DNA of 64,000 bases from VXNE01 sp965208745 (GCA_965208745.1 CBDBPN010000004.1:992001-1056000); one strand, 5' to 3'; shown: positions 47,001 to 54,510, counted from the stretch's first letter. Notes: generated by a model from the letters alone, not told the origin. Program-made: numbers and translations.

Positions 47001-47423
47001 GGCTGCGAAGATGTCAACGCGAGAGATTACGGTCGCTTGAAGCCATGCTACCCGGGCGTCAGGCTCGTAGCAGGGGAGCCGCTGTGGCTGTACGGAATTC
47101 CAGACAGGACCCTGTCGGCTGACCGCGCTGAGACCATCAGTCTGACGAGTATCTTTGGCGTCTTCTTCAACGCAGCCGAGCTTTCCTTCACGGTGACATC
47201 GAGCGACCTCGGGACTGTGGCGGCGGACTTAGCCGATGATGTCCTGACCCTCACACCGGTTGCGCCTGGAACTGCCATTGTCACCGTTGTCGCAAGCGAT
47301 GGACGATCACAAGTGTCCCGACAGTTTGTCGTGACGGTGCCGGAGATTCCCCGCAGCCAATGGCGCGGCTGGCGCCTGCGTCTGCTGATGGAACGCGGCA
47401 CAAAAGCGGCTTTAGGAGGATAG
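44010..47423 (+). CDS. secreted metzincin metalloprotease with BACON and leucine-rich repeats
   Basis: A 1137-residue exported protein. A charged n-region is followed by a signal helix (LTTAAMAAIPMIAVAQ). The zinc site is FAHELGHNMGLRH: His341, Glu342, His345 and His351, with a Met-turn in ATVMDN near 391, the metzincin (reprolysin-like M12/M43-like) arrangement. Residues about 457-545 form a BACON-type module (SSIVPASGGTFTIQV...CPWTVT). From about 570 to 915 come some twelve leucine-rich repeats of the type LRWLNLENNELSELDPDTF and LIVLDLSGNGLRELNPGVF. A Big/cadherin-like beta region closes the protein. GC is lower than the surroundings, suggesting transfer. A role in degrading or attaching to host or particle proteins is inference. 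Confidence 0.88.
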   Translation: MTHGIRPPHSHHRRARRRVRFRLPFLTTAAMAAIPMIAVAQTAPSLVPSPKAGAPTNPVLTDADRQFLRFRGTTLIDLAELAQIRESRTDELATETGGRSIRLNLFERPEFDGIVERTVATSGGFALSGSGSSGGRFTIVVNGDAVAGDLRGPQGVYRLLGRGGRVRVDQIDPTLVAQCEGGLIPLDPGAPRVGEFASTSPFKPVETAVLTEDDGSVIDVFVFYTPTVRRIAGGHTLMRAIVDLDVAWTNEAYRASGVRQRVNLVGLAEIADFPADEEFPLHRLTYRIADVQAIRDAYAADLVTLKLWKSGGLAWLSPLHPRAEHLGFSIVGLYGPGTFAHELGHNMGLRHPRNGANPDVENTPYPYSHGYALPGLPLWDPDTGIRNATVMDNQGGPGLQRFSDPLAEYRGIRMGVPGDEPSSHIDGPADAVRSLANTRMAIARFRASETRCDYRLSARSSIVPASGGTFTIQVETNDGCPWTVTTHDSAVVLRSGSGGSGNGQVTYRIEPNDGWERTVALRIAGEMHPVRQASDRVPKPVCDRSVAALEAITEVLGKPCEDVDTHDLKRIPRLEVKAEAVPAVGDFDGMTNLGELSLDWSEEAPLPASTLDGLVNVVELSLTGAGVESGALEPLVNLSKLQLNGGENVGEETFAGLSKLQTLRLLRYDLASLPMGAFSSLRQLTTLRIEKSKIGRIERGAFDGLDEIKDLYVIHGQIGSVEPGAFRGLPRLDVLQMGHNHLTRLAAGTFDGLAGLRWLNLENNELSELDPDTFRGLSSLRYLYLHGNRLRTLPKGVFDELPTLQWRLDLSDNGLEFLEPGTFDQLGNLYALMLGQNELGELAPDTFRGLGNLIVLDLSGNGLRELNPGVFQTVHELGELRLSRNHLTRLPEGIFAGLAGLTSVTLRDNPGTPFPFVVDLARAARSASGVEAVALQIDQGAPFAMTAGLSVEGGRATSAEAGLLAGQLLGDGVLVAPHGESVVRVALATVPENPTTLGCEDVNARDYGRLKPCYPGVRLVAGEPLWLYGIPDRTLSADRAETISLTSIFGVFFNAAELSFTVTSSDLGTVAADLADDVLTLTPVAPGTAIVTVVASDGRSQVSRQFVVTVPEIPRSQWRGWRLRLLMERGTKAALGG

Positions 47424-47537
47424 TCGACTGATCGACCACAAGCCGGACGATTCGGTCGATGGGTGGTTCGGGGGGTGGGCAGTATTGGCGGCACGGCGGT
47501 TTCGGCCAGGGGTCGACGAGTTCGGACGGATCTAAGG
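47424..47537 (+). other. start of the remnant-rich tRNA flank
   Basis: Between the metzincin stop and tRNA-Asn lie about 575 bp with no intact gene. This first part shows nothing I can name. Two mobile-element fragments follow in the rest (separate entries). Confidence 0.35.
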
Positions 47538-47616
47538 CGGTACCCTCGAGGTAGTCTGATGCCCACTGGTGCATGAGCAAGCGGCGGCGCTCGAAGAAAT
47601 CGCTCCTCGCATGCAG
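47538..47616 (-). pseudogene. possible tyrosine-recombinase C-terminal remnant
   Basis: On the minus strand about 26 codons read ARSDFFERRRLLMHQWASDY followed by LEG, which closely follows the C-terminal end of phage-type integrases ('aYaRSDl.ERRR.lMq.WadYL.g', just past the catalytic tyrosine). The catalytic domain itself is not readable upstream. With a tRNA gene less than 400 bp away this fits a leftover of an integrated element, but the match is short and could be coincidental. Confidence 0.35.
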
Positions 47617-47724
47617 CGGAGCCGTCCTGCGAAGCAGCGAACGCTGTCGGGGACAATCGGAACAACGCCGGCAGGCCGCATCGGCCTGCGTTTCGGGGGC
47701 AAGGGTCACAAGCCTTTTCTGGGG

Positions 47725-47900
47725 GATACTGGGCGTTCCTCAGGGAGTCCATCGGTCTATTCGAACGCCCCTCGCCGCAGGTGCACCGTGCGCGACGGAT
47801 GGCGGAGGTGCTGGAGGGCGCCGAGAACGAGTTGCCGGACGCGGGACGCGCGCTGTTGCGGGGGCTGGGGGACGAGATGAGGAGGCTGGCGGTGGGCTTG
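47725..47900 (+). pseudogene. IS110-family transposase fragment
   Basis: The plus strand reads GVPQGVHR and, after a frameshift, RRMAEVLEGAENELPDAGRA then LLRGLGDEMRRL. This follows the middle of IS110 transposases, where a 'vvPqG...lr..l...LedAEN.Lp...r.ll..L...l..Ld' helix precedes the serine-containing domain. Nothing of the rest of the transposase remains. It ends about 100 bp before tRNA-Asn. Confidence 0.5.
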
Positions 47901-47998
47901 TTCCGTCGCGTCTCGATTCCACGCCTGCCACAGCCGCCGCGAAGCCGCCGCGAGCGAGCGTTGCCGCCGACGCCTGCGGTGGTAGACTAGCGCGCCTT

Positions 47999-48074
47999 TC
48001 CGCCTTAGCTCAGTTGGTAGAGCAGCTGACTGTTAATCAGCGGGTCGCTGGTTCGAGCCCAGCAGGCGGAGCCA
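47999..48074 (+). tRNA. tRNA-Asn (anticodon GTT), CCA encoded
   Basis: All four stems pair: acceptor TCCGCCT (47999-48005) with AGGCGGA (48064-48070); D arm GCTC/GAGC with an AGTTGGTA loop; anticodon stem GCTGA/TCAGC with loop CTGTTAA and anticodon GTT at 48032-48034; T arm GCTGG/CCAGC with loop TTCGAGC. G is the discriminator base and CCA is encoded at 48072-48074. GTT reads AAC and AAU, hence asparagine. The upstream flank carries mobile-element fragments and the downstream flank a toxin-antitoxin module, so the tRNA probably serves as an insertion hot spot. Confidence 0.96.
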
Positions 48075-48087
48075 ATCAACTCGAATC

Positions 48088-48424
48088 TCACGCCGAACGA
48101 TCGCTCTCGTAGAGAATCAGGTCGTCCAGCCCGACGTTCAGAACGCGCGCGATAGCCGCCAACGTCTTGGTCGAGCCCTGCCGCCGTCCTCGTACGATCT
48201 GCGAGAGAAGAGCCCTCAGCCGGGGAGCGCGAGGGGGAACCCCTCGCAAGAGGATGGGTCGGGTGGATGCCGACCTTCTCCGCGACGTGTCGCTGCCGCA
48301 TGCCCCGGTGCCGGCAGAAGACCGCGATCGGGTGCTCGCCGCCGACGAGGGCCTTCACGACTTCCACCGGAAACGACTCCTCGTCCGATGCCTGGGCGAG
48401 GTCGTACAGTTCCTCGTCAGTCAA
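48088..48424 (-). pseudogene. XRE-type helix-turn-helix regulator broken by a repeat insertion
   Basis: From TTG 48424 (GGAG upstream) the minus strand encodes TDEELYDLAQASDEESFPVE, VVKALVGGEHPIAVFCRHRG and MRQRHVAEKVGIHPT, the first helices of an XRE/HTH_3 domain. Coding then breaks and resumes in another frame with LSQIVRGRRQGSTKTLAAIA and RVLNVGLDDLILYESDRSA to the stop at 48088. The interruption is the palindromic repeat at 48209-48250; about 46 extra bases separate HPT from LSQ, not a multiple of three. Removing them restores a 96-residue antitoxin-like protein. It follows a Phd/RelE pair by 90 bp on the same strand. The split falls in or just before the recognition helix, so DNA binding is lost. 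Confidence 0.8.
48209..48250 (+). repeat. palindromic REP-like repeat, copy B, inside the XRE gene
   Basis: Starts AGAGCCCTCAGCCGGGGAGC and ends CCCCTCGCAAG. GCGAGGGG and CCCCTCGC form an 8-bp stem with a GAA loop. It shares 26 of its first 27 bases and its last 11 with copy A at 29978-30034. Its position disrupts the helix-turn-helix gene at 48088-48424. AGAG occurs at both edges, possibly a short target duplication. Confidence 0.65.
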
Positions 48425-48513
48425 CGCGCTATCTCCAAGCCCTGCGTTCGTTCGCGAGCCCCCGTCCCGTCCCCCACCGCACGCAGCCATCCAATCGATT
48501 CAACGGCGTCGCG

Positions 48514-48840
48514 CTATGCGTGTAGGAGGCGCCGCTGCAGCAGCGACTGCATGTCACGCCGCCCGCCGGCGATGACGAGGACGTAGACCGTCTCCTCGAT
48601 CACCCGATAGATGATTCGGTAGGGCTTGAACAAGACCTCCCGGTACTCCCGAATCCCGAGGTCTAGCAACTCCCCGGGATAGCTCCCACGATGGGGGAAC
48701 TCGGCCAGGCTCTGGAACGCGTTCTCGATCTGATCGAGGACGTAGTCCGCTCGAGCCGACGAATCGCGGCGTGAGACGTAGCCGCAGATTTCTTCGAGGT
48801 CGCGGGCCGCGTCATCCGTGAGCACGACCCGAAGAGCCAT
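48514..48840 (-). CDS. RelE/ParE-family toxin
   Basis: A 108-residue protein of the RelE/ParE fold: VVLTDDAARDLEEICGYVSR for the first helices, FPHRGSYPGELLDLGIREYR, then VLFKPYRIIYRVIEETVYVL and the C-terminal IAGGRRDMQSLLQRRLL. ParE members poison gyrase, RelE members cut mRNA at the ribosome; the sequence fits the broad superfamily and I cannot pick one. Its ATG shares one base with the antitoxin stop (TGATG), the classic coupled arrangement. The neighbouring Phd-type antitoxin should neutralise it. Confidence 0.88.
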   Translation of the reverse strand: MALRVVLTDDAARDLEEICGYVSRRDSSARADYVLDQIENAFQSLAEFPHRGSYPGELLDLGIREYREVLFKPYRIIYRVIEETVYVLVIAGGRRDMQSLLQRRLLHA

Positions 48841-49103
48841 CAGCGCTCCCGCAGCCGCGCGATGACCTCCGCCGCAGGCTGCACCTGCCCGGCTTCGATC
48901 TGCCGGTTGCCCAGGGCGAGCATCTTGAGCAGGGCCATCGTCTCCTGCGTTTTCTCGAAGCTGTCGATGTCCTGCACCACGACCTTGGCCGCACCATTCT
49001 GCGTAATGACCAGGGGCTCACCGCGGTCGCCAAGCGTGCGCACGATCTCCGAGGCGTGGGTCTTGAGGTAGCTGATGGGTTTGATCTGGCTGGATAGTGT
49101 CAT
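48840..49103 (-). CDS. Phd/YefM-family antitoxin
   Basis: An 87-residue antitoxin. LSSQIKPISYLKTHASEIVR and EPLVITQNGAAKVVVQDIDS form the Phd/YefM N-terminal DNA-binding beta-alpha module; the C-terminal helix (MALLKMLALGNRQIEAGQVQ) would wrap the toxin. It is first in the minus-strand unit, overlapping the toxin gene by one base, and normally represses its own promoter. A downstream XRE gene (now broken) belongs to the same run. Confidence 0.9.
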   Translation of the reverse strand: MTLSSQIKPISYLKTHASEIVRTLGDRGEPLVITQNGAAKVVVQDIDSFEKTQETMALLKMLALGNRQIEAGQVQPAAEVIARLRER

Positions 49104-49228
49104 CGGCCCGCCTTCCTAATCGGTCCAAATATAGTCCACAAACAGGTTCGGCGCTAGGGACAGACCTCGGAGTCCGACATCGAGTTTGTCAGTAAGATGC
49201 TGCCGACAGTCTACGGGGGGCAGACGGC

Positions 49229-50485
49229 ATGGACTTCATGAAGATGTTCGAGGACTGGCGGCGGATCGTGGCGCGTTCAGTCCTGGTATTCCACATCGTG
49301 TGCGCCGCGATGGGGCTGATCGTGCTGCTCGGCGTGATCTCGATCCCCTTCATGGGGGACCCGTCCCCAGGCGGCGCTGCGCTCGCCTCGGCGGCCGTCG
49401 CCGGGGTGCTCTGCGGGCTTGCGTCGTGCGCGCTCGGGGGTGGAGTTCGTTATGCCGTCTACGGCGACTTCAGGCTGCTGCCGAGCCGGAGCTTCCGCGA
49501 CTACTTTTCCGGGGACGACGACGGTCGCGAGGAGGCGGCCCACGTGGCGCCGCCGCTTCCCGCACGCACCCAGCGCGGCTCCGACGACGATCTGGTCGAT
49601 CGGGCCCGCGAGTCCGTTTCGGGCGGCGACCTGGACGGTTTTCAGGACGTCTTCAACCGGCTCCAGGCCAGCCCGGCGATTCCCGCGGGCGAGATCTCCG
49701 AGGAGCTGGCGCCGCGCATTCGCGAGTTCGGTCTCGAGCGCAACTGCCGCGAGCTCTGGGAGCAGGGCTACACCGTGGTCGAGGACGTCGCGCCGCCGGA
49801 ATACTGGCGCGATCTGCGGGCGACCATCCTCAAGGCCGCTTCCCATGACCCCGGAGCAAGGGCCGGATCCATGGGCTCCACCTTGATGTCGAAGTATCCG
49901 GTCGTCGCCGAAGCTGCGATCAACCCGAAGATGATGGCGCTCGCGGAGTTCTCGGTGGGCGCCGGGTTCATCCTCAGCAATATTGCCTCGTCCATCCGCA
50001 GAAAGGGGGACCGGAGCATCGGGCTGCACTGCGATCAGGTTTGGCACCCCGTGCCGTTTCCCGACCACAACCTCTTCCTGACGGCGTGCTGGGCCTGCGA
50101 TGACTTCACGCCCGAGGCCGGCCCGACCACCGTCGTCCCCGGCAGCGCGGCACGACGTCGGCCGCCGAACCTCGATGAGATCCGCTCGACGGCGACCGTA
50201 CCCATCGAGTGCAAGGCCGGGTCGATCGCCGTGTGGGACGGTCGGACCTGGCACGACAACGCCCCTCGGACGATCGAGGGCGAGCGCGCCGTTCTGCACG
50301 TGTCCTACACGCGGCTGATGATGCGGCAGATGGAGGTCTATGCCCGGTCGGTCCAGGATCGCCTCGTCGAACGGTACGGCGAGCCCATGGCCCAACTCAT
50401 GGGTCGCTACGACTTCCTGGCCAAGCCGGAGGGCAAGCTCTACGTGGACGGCTTCTTGCGGGCGGTCGCCTACTCGCGCCGGTAA
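49229..50485 (+). CDS. membrane-anchored phytanoyl-CoA dioxygenase family protein
   Basis: A 418-residue protein. The N-terminus has two membrane helices (about residues 18-42 and 52-72: VFHIVCAAMGLIVLLGVI and ALASAAVAGVLCGLASCAL), then a linker of about 70 residues, then a PhyH domain: LWEQGYTVVEDVAPPEYW, IGLHCDQVWHPVPFPDHN (iron His-x-Asp), TTVVPGSAARRRPPN and DGRTWHDNAPRTIEGERAVL (distal His and Arg). The iron site is intact. Anchoring is unusual for this family, which is generally soluble, and suggests a hydrophobic or membrane-embedded substrate. It diverges from the toxin-antitoxin unit. Confidence 0.85.
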   Translation: MDFMKMFEDWRRIVARSVLVFHIVCAAMGLIVLLGVISIPFMGDPSPGGAALASAAVAGVLCGLASCALGGGVRYAVYGDFRLLPSRSFRDYFSGDDDGREEAAHVAPPLPARTQRGSDDDLVDRARESVSGGDLDGFQDVFNRLQASPAIPAGEISEELAPRIREFGLERNCRELWEQGYTVVEDVAPPEYWRDLRATILKAASHDPGARAGSMGSTLMSKYPVVAEAAINPKMMALAEFSVGAGFILSNIASSIRRKGDRSIGLHCDQVWHPVPFPDHNLFLTACWACDDFTPEAGPTTVVPGSAARRRPPNLDEIRSTATVPIECKAGSIAVWDGRTWHDNAPRTIEGERAVLHVSYTRLMMRQMEVYARSVQDRLVERYGEPMAQLMGRYDFLAKPEGKLYVDGFLRAVAYSRR

Positions 50486-50557
50486 CTTCTCCCCAAGCGC
50501 CGGGAGGACTCCCCGAGCACCTTGGCGCCGGTGTCTCCGGCGGCGTGCCGCGCGGCG

Positions 50558-52519
50558 TCAGCGCTCGTCGAGGTCCGCGAAGTCCGGCTCCCGCAGCGCG
50601 TTCCACACCTCCAGCGGCGTCAGCGGATTCTGCGTCGCCGAGCGCCCGAACTTCGTCCAGTAGTAGTTCTCCGCGCGGGAGTCGCTCCACGCCATGCCGA
50701 GGTTGCGCTCGTCGAGCATCTCGTTGTAGCGCCGGTAGGGCTCCTCCCGGACGTCGATCGACTTGCGCTCGTCGAGGATGAGCCGCTCGATGCACCTCAA
50801 GGCGTAGAGCGTTTCCATCTCCTGGAACGCCGGGACCAGGAGGCCACCATTCGTGTTCGGACCGTACAGCGTCCACAGGTTGGGGCAGCCCGGGATCATC
50901 GCGCCCAGGTAGCCCTGGGAGCCGGTTTTCGACCAGAGTTCCTCGACGGTCCTGCCACCGCGGCCGGTGATCGACATGGGGAACAGGTACTCGGTCGCCC
51001 GGAATCCGGTCGCATAGACGATGGCATCCACGGCGTGAACCTCGCCGTCCTCGGTTTCGACGCCGGCTTCGGTGATCCCCCGGATGCCATCGGTGACGAG
51101 CGTGACGTTCTCGCGCTGGATCGCGTCGAGAATGCTGTACTCCGGGTCAACCAGCACCGGACGCGCCGACAGGACAGGGTGTTCCGGCGTCATCTTCCGG
51201 ACCAGGTCGGGATCCCCCAGCTTCTCTCCCAGGAACGCGATGCAGTTGTCCCGCGCGGCCTTGTTGACCGGGCTGGTCGCGTGCTCGTCCTCGAAGTGCG
51301 GGTCGATCGTCGCGAGCGGCCCGAACCCCGCGATGAACCCTCCCGCGATGCGCAGGCGCATGAAGTTCGTGTGGTACGGCAGGTTGCGATCCAGCCAGGG
51401 CACCTGCGACTGGAAGGGCGAACGATAGCCCGGGGCTCCGAAGAGCCACTGGGGCGTGCGTTGGAAGACCGTGACATGCCCGGCTTCGAGCGCCAGTTCC
51501 GGCACCATCTGGTAGCCCGTGCAGCCCGTGCCGATGACCGCCACGCGCTTCCCTTTCGGGTCGAACTCGGCGGGCCAGCGGGCCGTGTGCCAGGACGGGC
51601 CCCCGAAACGTTCCATGCCGGGGATGTCCGGCATGTTGGGCCGGTTGAGGAAGCCCACCGCCGTGATCACGGCGTTCGAGCGCAGCGTGCGCCGGCCTTC
51701 CGGGCCGTCGACGGCGATGTCCCACATCGAGGCCGCCTCGTCCCACTCGAGCGCGCGGACCTCCGTGTTGAAGGTGATGTCGCCGCGCACGTCGAACGTG
51801 TCCGCCACCCAGTTGAAGTACTTGCGGTTCTCCGTCCAGGGACAGAACGGATACGCGTAGCTGTAGTCGACGCCGAAGACGTGGGTATAGAGCCGGCTCG
51901 GGGTGTCCACCCGCGCGCCCGGGTAGCGATTCTCGTACCAGGTGCCGCCGACATCACCGTTCTTCTCGACGACCGAAAACGGTATCCCTGCCCGCTTGAG
52001 CTGGATGGCCGCGTTGAGACCCCCCATGCCGGCGCCGATGACGGTGACCGAGAAGTCCTCGCGTCGCCGTGTCGGCTCCCGCGACCATTCGAGGCCGCGG
52101 GCCCAGGGATTCAGGGCCAGCTCCTCGAGCCACAGGTCCACCGCATCGGTCTCGGGGTCTGAGCCGATGGTCAGGGTCATGCTGGTCAGCAAGCGTTCGG
52201 CGGGACCGATGCCCAGGTCGCCGGCGCCACGGTCCCGGTAGGACTTGAGGAACTCGGCGGCCTTGCGCCGCACGAGGGCGGCGTCCTTCTCATCCAGCGT
52301 CAGGCCGCCGAACAGGCCGCCGCCCCGGCGCACCACGGGGGTCGTCGCCGCGATCTCCTCATCGCCCGTGAGTTGGTAGATCAGACCCCTCAGCACCATC
52401 GGGTCGCCGTGGGCCGTCGCGTCGTCGATCGTTGCATCGCTCGCCCCGAGCAGCTCTTCGCGGACCGGGGCACCTGCGAGCGAGTCGTGCCCGCTCAATT
52501 CCTGGATTGCTTCTGCCAT
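50558..52519 (-). CDS. FAD-dependent Baeyer-Villiger-type monooxygenase, HAPMO-like
   Basis: A 653-residue flavoprotein. After a roughly 150-residue N-terminal extension comes VTVIGAGMGGLNAAIQLKRA, the FAD-binding fold, then GGTWYENRYPGARVDTPS. The Baeyer-Villiger fingerprint F-x-G-x3-H-x3-W appears as FGGPSWHTARWP, followed by a second dinucleotide site (AVIGTGCTGYQMVPELA) for NADPH. YATGFRATEY ends the core. The long N-terminal extension is as in 4-hydroxyacetophenone monooxygenase. Such enzymes insert oxygen next to a ketone, giving esters. A broken relative of the same superfamily is at 55723. Confidence 0.88.
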   Translation of the reverse strand: MAEAIQELSGHDSLAGAPVREELLGASDATIDDATAHGDPMVLRGLIYQLTGDEEIAATTPVVRRGGGLFGGLTLDEKDAALVRRKAAEFLKSYRDRGAGDLGIGPAERLLTSMTLTIGSDPETDAVDLWLEELALNPWARGLEWSREPTRRREDFSVTVIGAGMGGLNAAIQLKRAGIPFSVVEKNGDVGGTWYENRYPGARVDTPSRLYTHVFGVDYSYAYPFCPWTENRKYFNWVADTFDVRGDITFNTEVRALEWDEAASMWDIAVDGPEGRRTLRSNAVITAVGFLNRPNMPDIPGMERFGGPSWHTARWPAEFDPKGKRVAVIGTGCTGYQMVPELALEAGHVTVFQRTPQWLFGAPGYRSPFQSQVPWLDRNLPYHTNFMRLRIAGGFIAGFGPLATIDPHFEDEHATSPVNKAARDNCIAFLGEKLGDPDLVRKMTPEHPVLSARPVLVDPEYSILDAIQRENVTLVTDGIRGITEAGVETEDGEVHAVDAIVYATGFRATEYLFPMSITGRGGRTVEELWSKTGSQGYLGAMIPGCPNLWTLYGPNTNGGLLVPAFQEMETLYALRCIERLILDERKSIDVREEPYRRYNEMLDERNLGMAWSDSRAENYYWTKFGRSATQNPLTPLEVWNALREPDFADLDER

Positions 52520-52570
52520 GTCTCCGAGTATATGCAGGCAAGCCGCCCGGGCGGTAGCGCGGCTTACCCA

Positions 52571-53605
52571 CTAAGTCTCCTGGACCCGATCCACGATCCG
52601 CATCAGGGCCGCGGCGATCTCGTCCGGCACTTCCTCCTGCAGGAAGTGGCCGCCCTCAGTTTCGGTCACCGGCGCATTCGGGAAGCTCCGCCGCATGGCC
52701 GGGAGCTGACCGCCAAGAATCGGGTCGTGCTTGCCCCAGACGATCTCCGCGGGAATGTCCAACCCCTGAACGTACTGGCCGATCGCCGTCATCGCGGGCA
52801 TCGAGGGATGGTCCGGTCCGTTGGGCGCCATGCGCATCATGGCGAGCGGCGCCTTGTCGTTGCCGCTCTCTTCCACCGGGCGGGCATAGAGTTCCAGCAC
52901 CTCGACCGGGAGGGAGTCGGGGTCGCCCTGGGTCCGCGGCAGGTTCCTGAAGATCGAAAGGACCACCTCGAAGACGAGCTCTCCGACGACCGGCCTCGCG
53001 GCCATCCGGTGGCCCTGCGAAAGGTCCCCCTCGCCTTCCCTGTCGCCGAAGAGCGTGTTCAGCACCACGACCCCCTTCAGCAGCTCCGGCGAGCGCGCGA
53101 AGGCCCCCATGCCGATCGGTCCGCCCCAGTCCTGTCCTGCGTAAACCACTCCGGCCAACTGCAGCTTCGTGAGCACGCCACCGATCCAGCGGATATGGTT
53201 GTCCAACGTGTGTTCGCTCGCCGGCACTTTGCTTGAGAATCCCAGCCCCACCAGGGTCGGCATGATCACGCGGACCCGATCGGTCGGCAGCGCCGCAGCC
53301 ACCTTCCGGTACAGGAATCCCGAGGTGGGGTTGCCGTGCAGGAGCACGAGGGGGAAGCCGGAGCCCACTTCGAGCACGTGCACCTTGATGCCGGGTTCGA
53401 CCTCGACGAAGTAGCTCGCGTACCCGTCCGTGACGAACGTCGCCGCGTCCTCCGGCAGGCGGAACGCTTCAAAGTCGCCGGCGTCCAGGGTCACCACTCC
53501 TTCCCCGTTCGGCACGACCCGCTCTCCATCCCGTGTGATCGCGATCACGAAGATCAGCGCAGCGGCCGCTACCACCCCCAACGCCATGAGAATTCGTGAC
53601 TTCAA
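52571..53605 (-). CDS. haloalkane-dehalogenase-like alpha/beta hydrolase with N-terminal anchor
   Basis: A 344-residue protein. The start is TTG 53605, whose bases overlap the EamA stop (TTGA), with a GGAGAA ribosome site; ATG 53587 is an alternative. An N-terminal helix (MALGVVAAAALIFVIAI) anchors or exports it. LVLLHGNPTSGFLYRKV contains the HGNP motif, and AGQDWGGPIGM puts an aspartate (Asp159) at the nucleophile elbow, the haloalkane dehalogenase pattern rather than a serine esterase. TEGGHFLQEEVPDEI provides the histidine. The substrate could be a halogenated compound, but epoxide hydrolases also use Asp. Translational coupling to the EamA transporter suggests a shared substrate. Confidence 0.82.
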   Translation of the reverse strand: MKSRILMALGVVAAAALIFVIAITRDGERVVPNGEGVVTLDAGDFEAFRLPEDAATFVTDGYASYFVEVEPGIKVHVLEVGSGFPLVLLHGNPTSGFLYRKVAAALPTDRVRVIMPTLVGLGFSSKVPASEHTLDNHIRWIGGVLTKLQLAGVVYAGQDWGGPIGMGAFARSPELLKGVVVLNTLFGDREGEGDLSQGHRMAARPVVGELVFEVVLSIFRNLPRTQGDPDSLPVEVLELYARPVEESGNDKAPLAMMRMAPNGPDHPSMPAMTAIGQYVQGLDIPAEIVWGKHDPILGGQLPAMRRSFPNAPVTETEGGHFLQEEVPDEIAAALMRIVDRVQET

Positions 53606-54510
53606 GGCTTTTCTCCCATGCTGTCGCGATCCGGTGCGGTTCCCACCCCACGCTCCGCGAGCCAGATACCACCGAGGACGAGCGCCAGGGCGACGCCGTG
53701 ATAGACGCGGAAGTCCTCGCCCAGGTACCCCACGGCAATGATGGCAGCAAACACGGGCACGAGGTTGATGAAGGTCCCGGCTCGGCCCGGCCCGATGATC
53801 TCGACGCCGCGAATGAACATGATCTGGGCGAGAAACGACGGGAACAGCGCCACCAGCGCGATCACGCCCCAGCCGCGCAGCGTCGGCGCCTGGAACTCGC
53901 CGAGCCAGGCTTCCGCGGCCACCATGGGCACCGACGCAAGAAACGCCGATGCCGCGAGCACGGTGAACAACCCGAGCGCCGTCGACGCCGGCCGTCGCCG
54001 CAAACCCACCGTGTATCCCGCGTAGAGCATCGTGGCGAGCACCACGAGCAGGTCCCCCCGGTTGAAGCGCAGTTGCAGCAGACGCTCGGCGTCCCCCGCG
54101 GACGCCACGACGACGACCCCGGCCAGCGTCACGCCGACCCCGACCCACTGCGGCGTCCGCGTCGGCGTCCGGTACGCGAGCAACGCGCCAGCCAGCACGA
54201 ACACCGGCATCATGCCCTGGATGATGCCCATGTTGATCGCCGTGGTGTGGTGGGCGGCGATGTAGAACAGGCCGTTGAAAACGGCAAACCCGAGGGCGCC
54301 CATGGCAAACAGGAACCCGAGGTGCGGCTTCAGGTTCGGCCAGTCGCGGACGAGGCTCTTCGTGTTGAATGCCACCAGCAACACCACCACCAGGAGCCAG
54401 CGCAGCGCCACCACCACCATGGGCGACGCCTCGCCGACAAGCAGTTTCGCGAACGTCGTATTGGCGCCGAAGCAGATCGACGTGCAGGTGAGAAGGAGGT
54501 AGGCGCGCAC
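53602..54510 (-). CDS. EamA/DMT-family transporter
   Basis: A 302-residue drug/metabolite transporter with ten predicted helices in two EamA repeats. AKLLVGEASPMVVVALRWLL and AHHTTAINMGIIQGMMPVFV belong to the first repeat, QIMFIRGVEIIGPGRAGTFI and NLVPVFAAIIAVGYLGEDF to the second, the latter carrying the family PVfa...a...GE signature. It is upstream of, and overlaps by 4 bp with, the haloalkane-dehalogenase-like gene on the minus strand. The direction of transport and substrate are unknown; family members mostly export small organic molecules. Confidence 0.9.
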   Translation of the reverse strand: MRAYLLLTCTSICFGANTTFAKLLVGEASPMVVVALRWLLVVVLLVAFNTKSLVRDWPNLKPHLGFLFAMGALGFAVFNGLFYIAAHHTTAINMGIIQGMMPVFVLAGALLAYRTPTRTPQWVGVGVTLAGVVVVASAGDAERLLQLRFNRGDLLVVLATMLYAGYTVGLRRRPASTALGLFTVLAASAFLASVPMVAAEAWLGEFQAPTLRGWGVIALVALFPSFLAQIMFIRGVEIIGPGRAGTFINLVPVFAAIIAVGYLGEDFRVYHGVALALVLGGIWLAERGVGTAPDRDSMGEKP

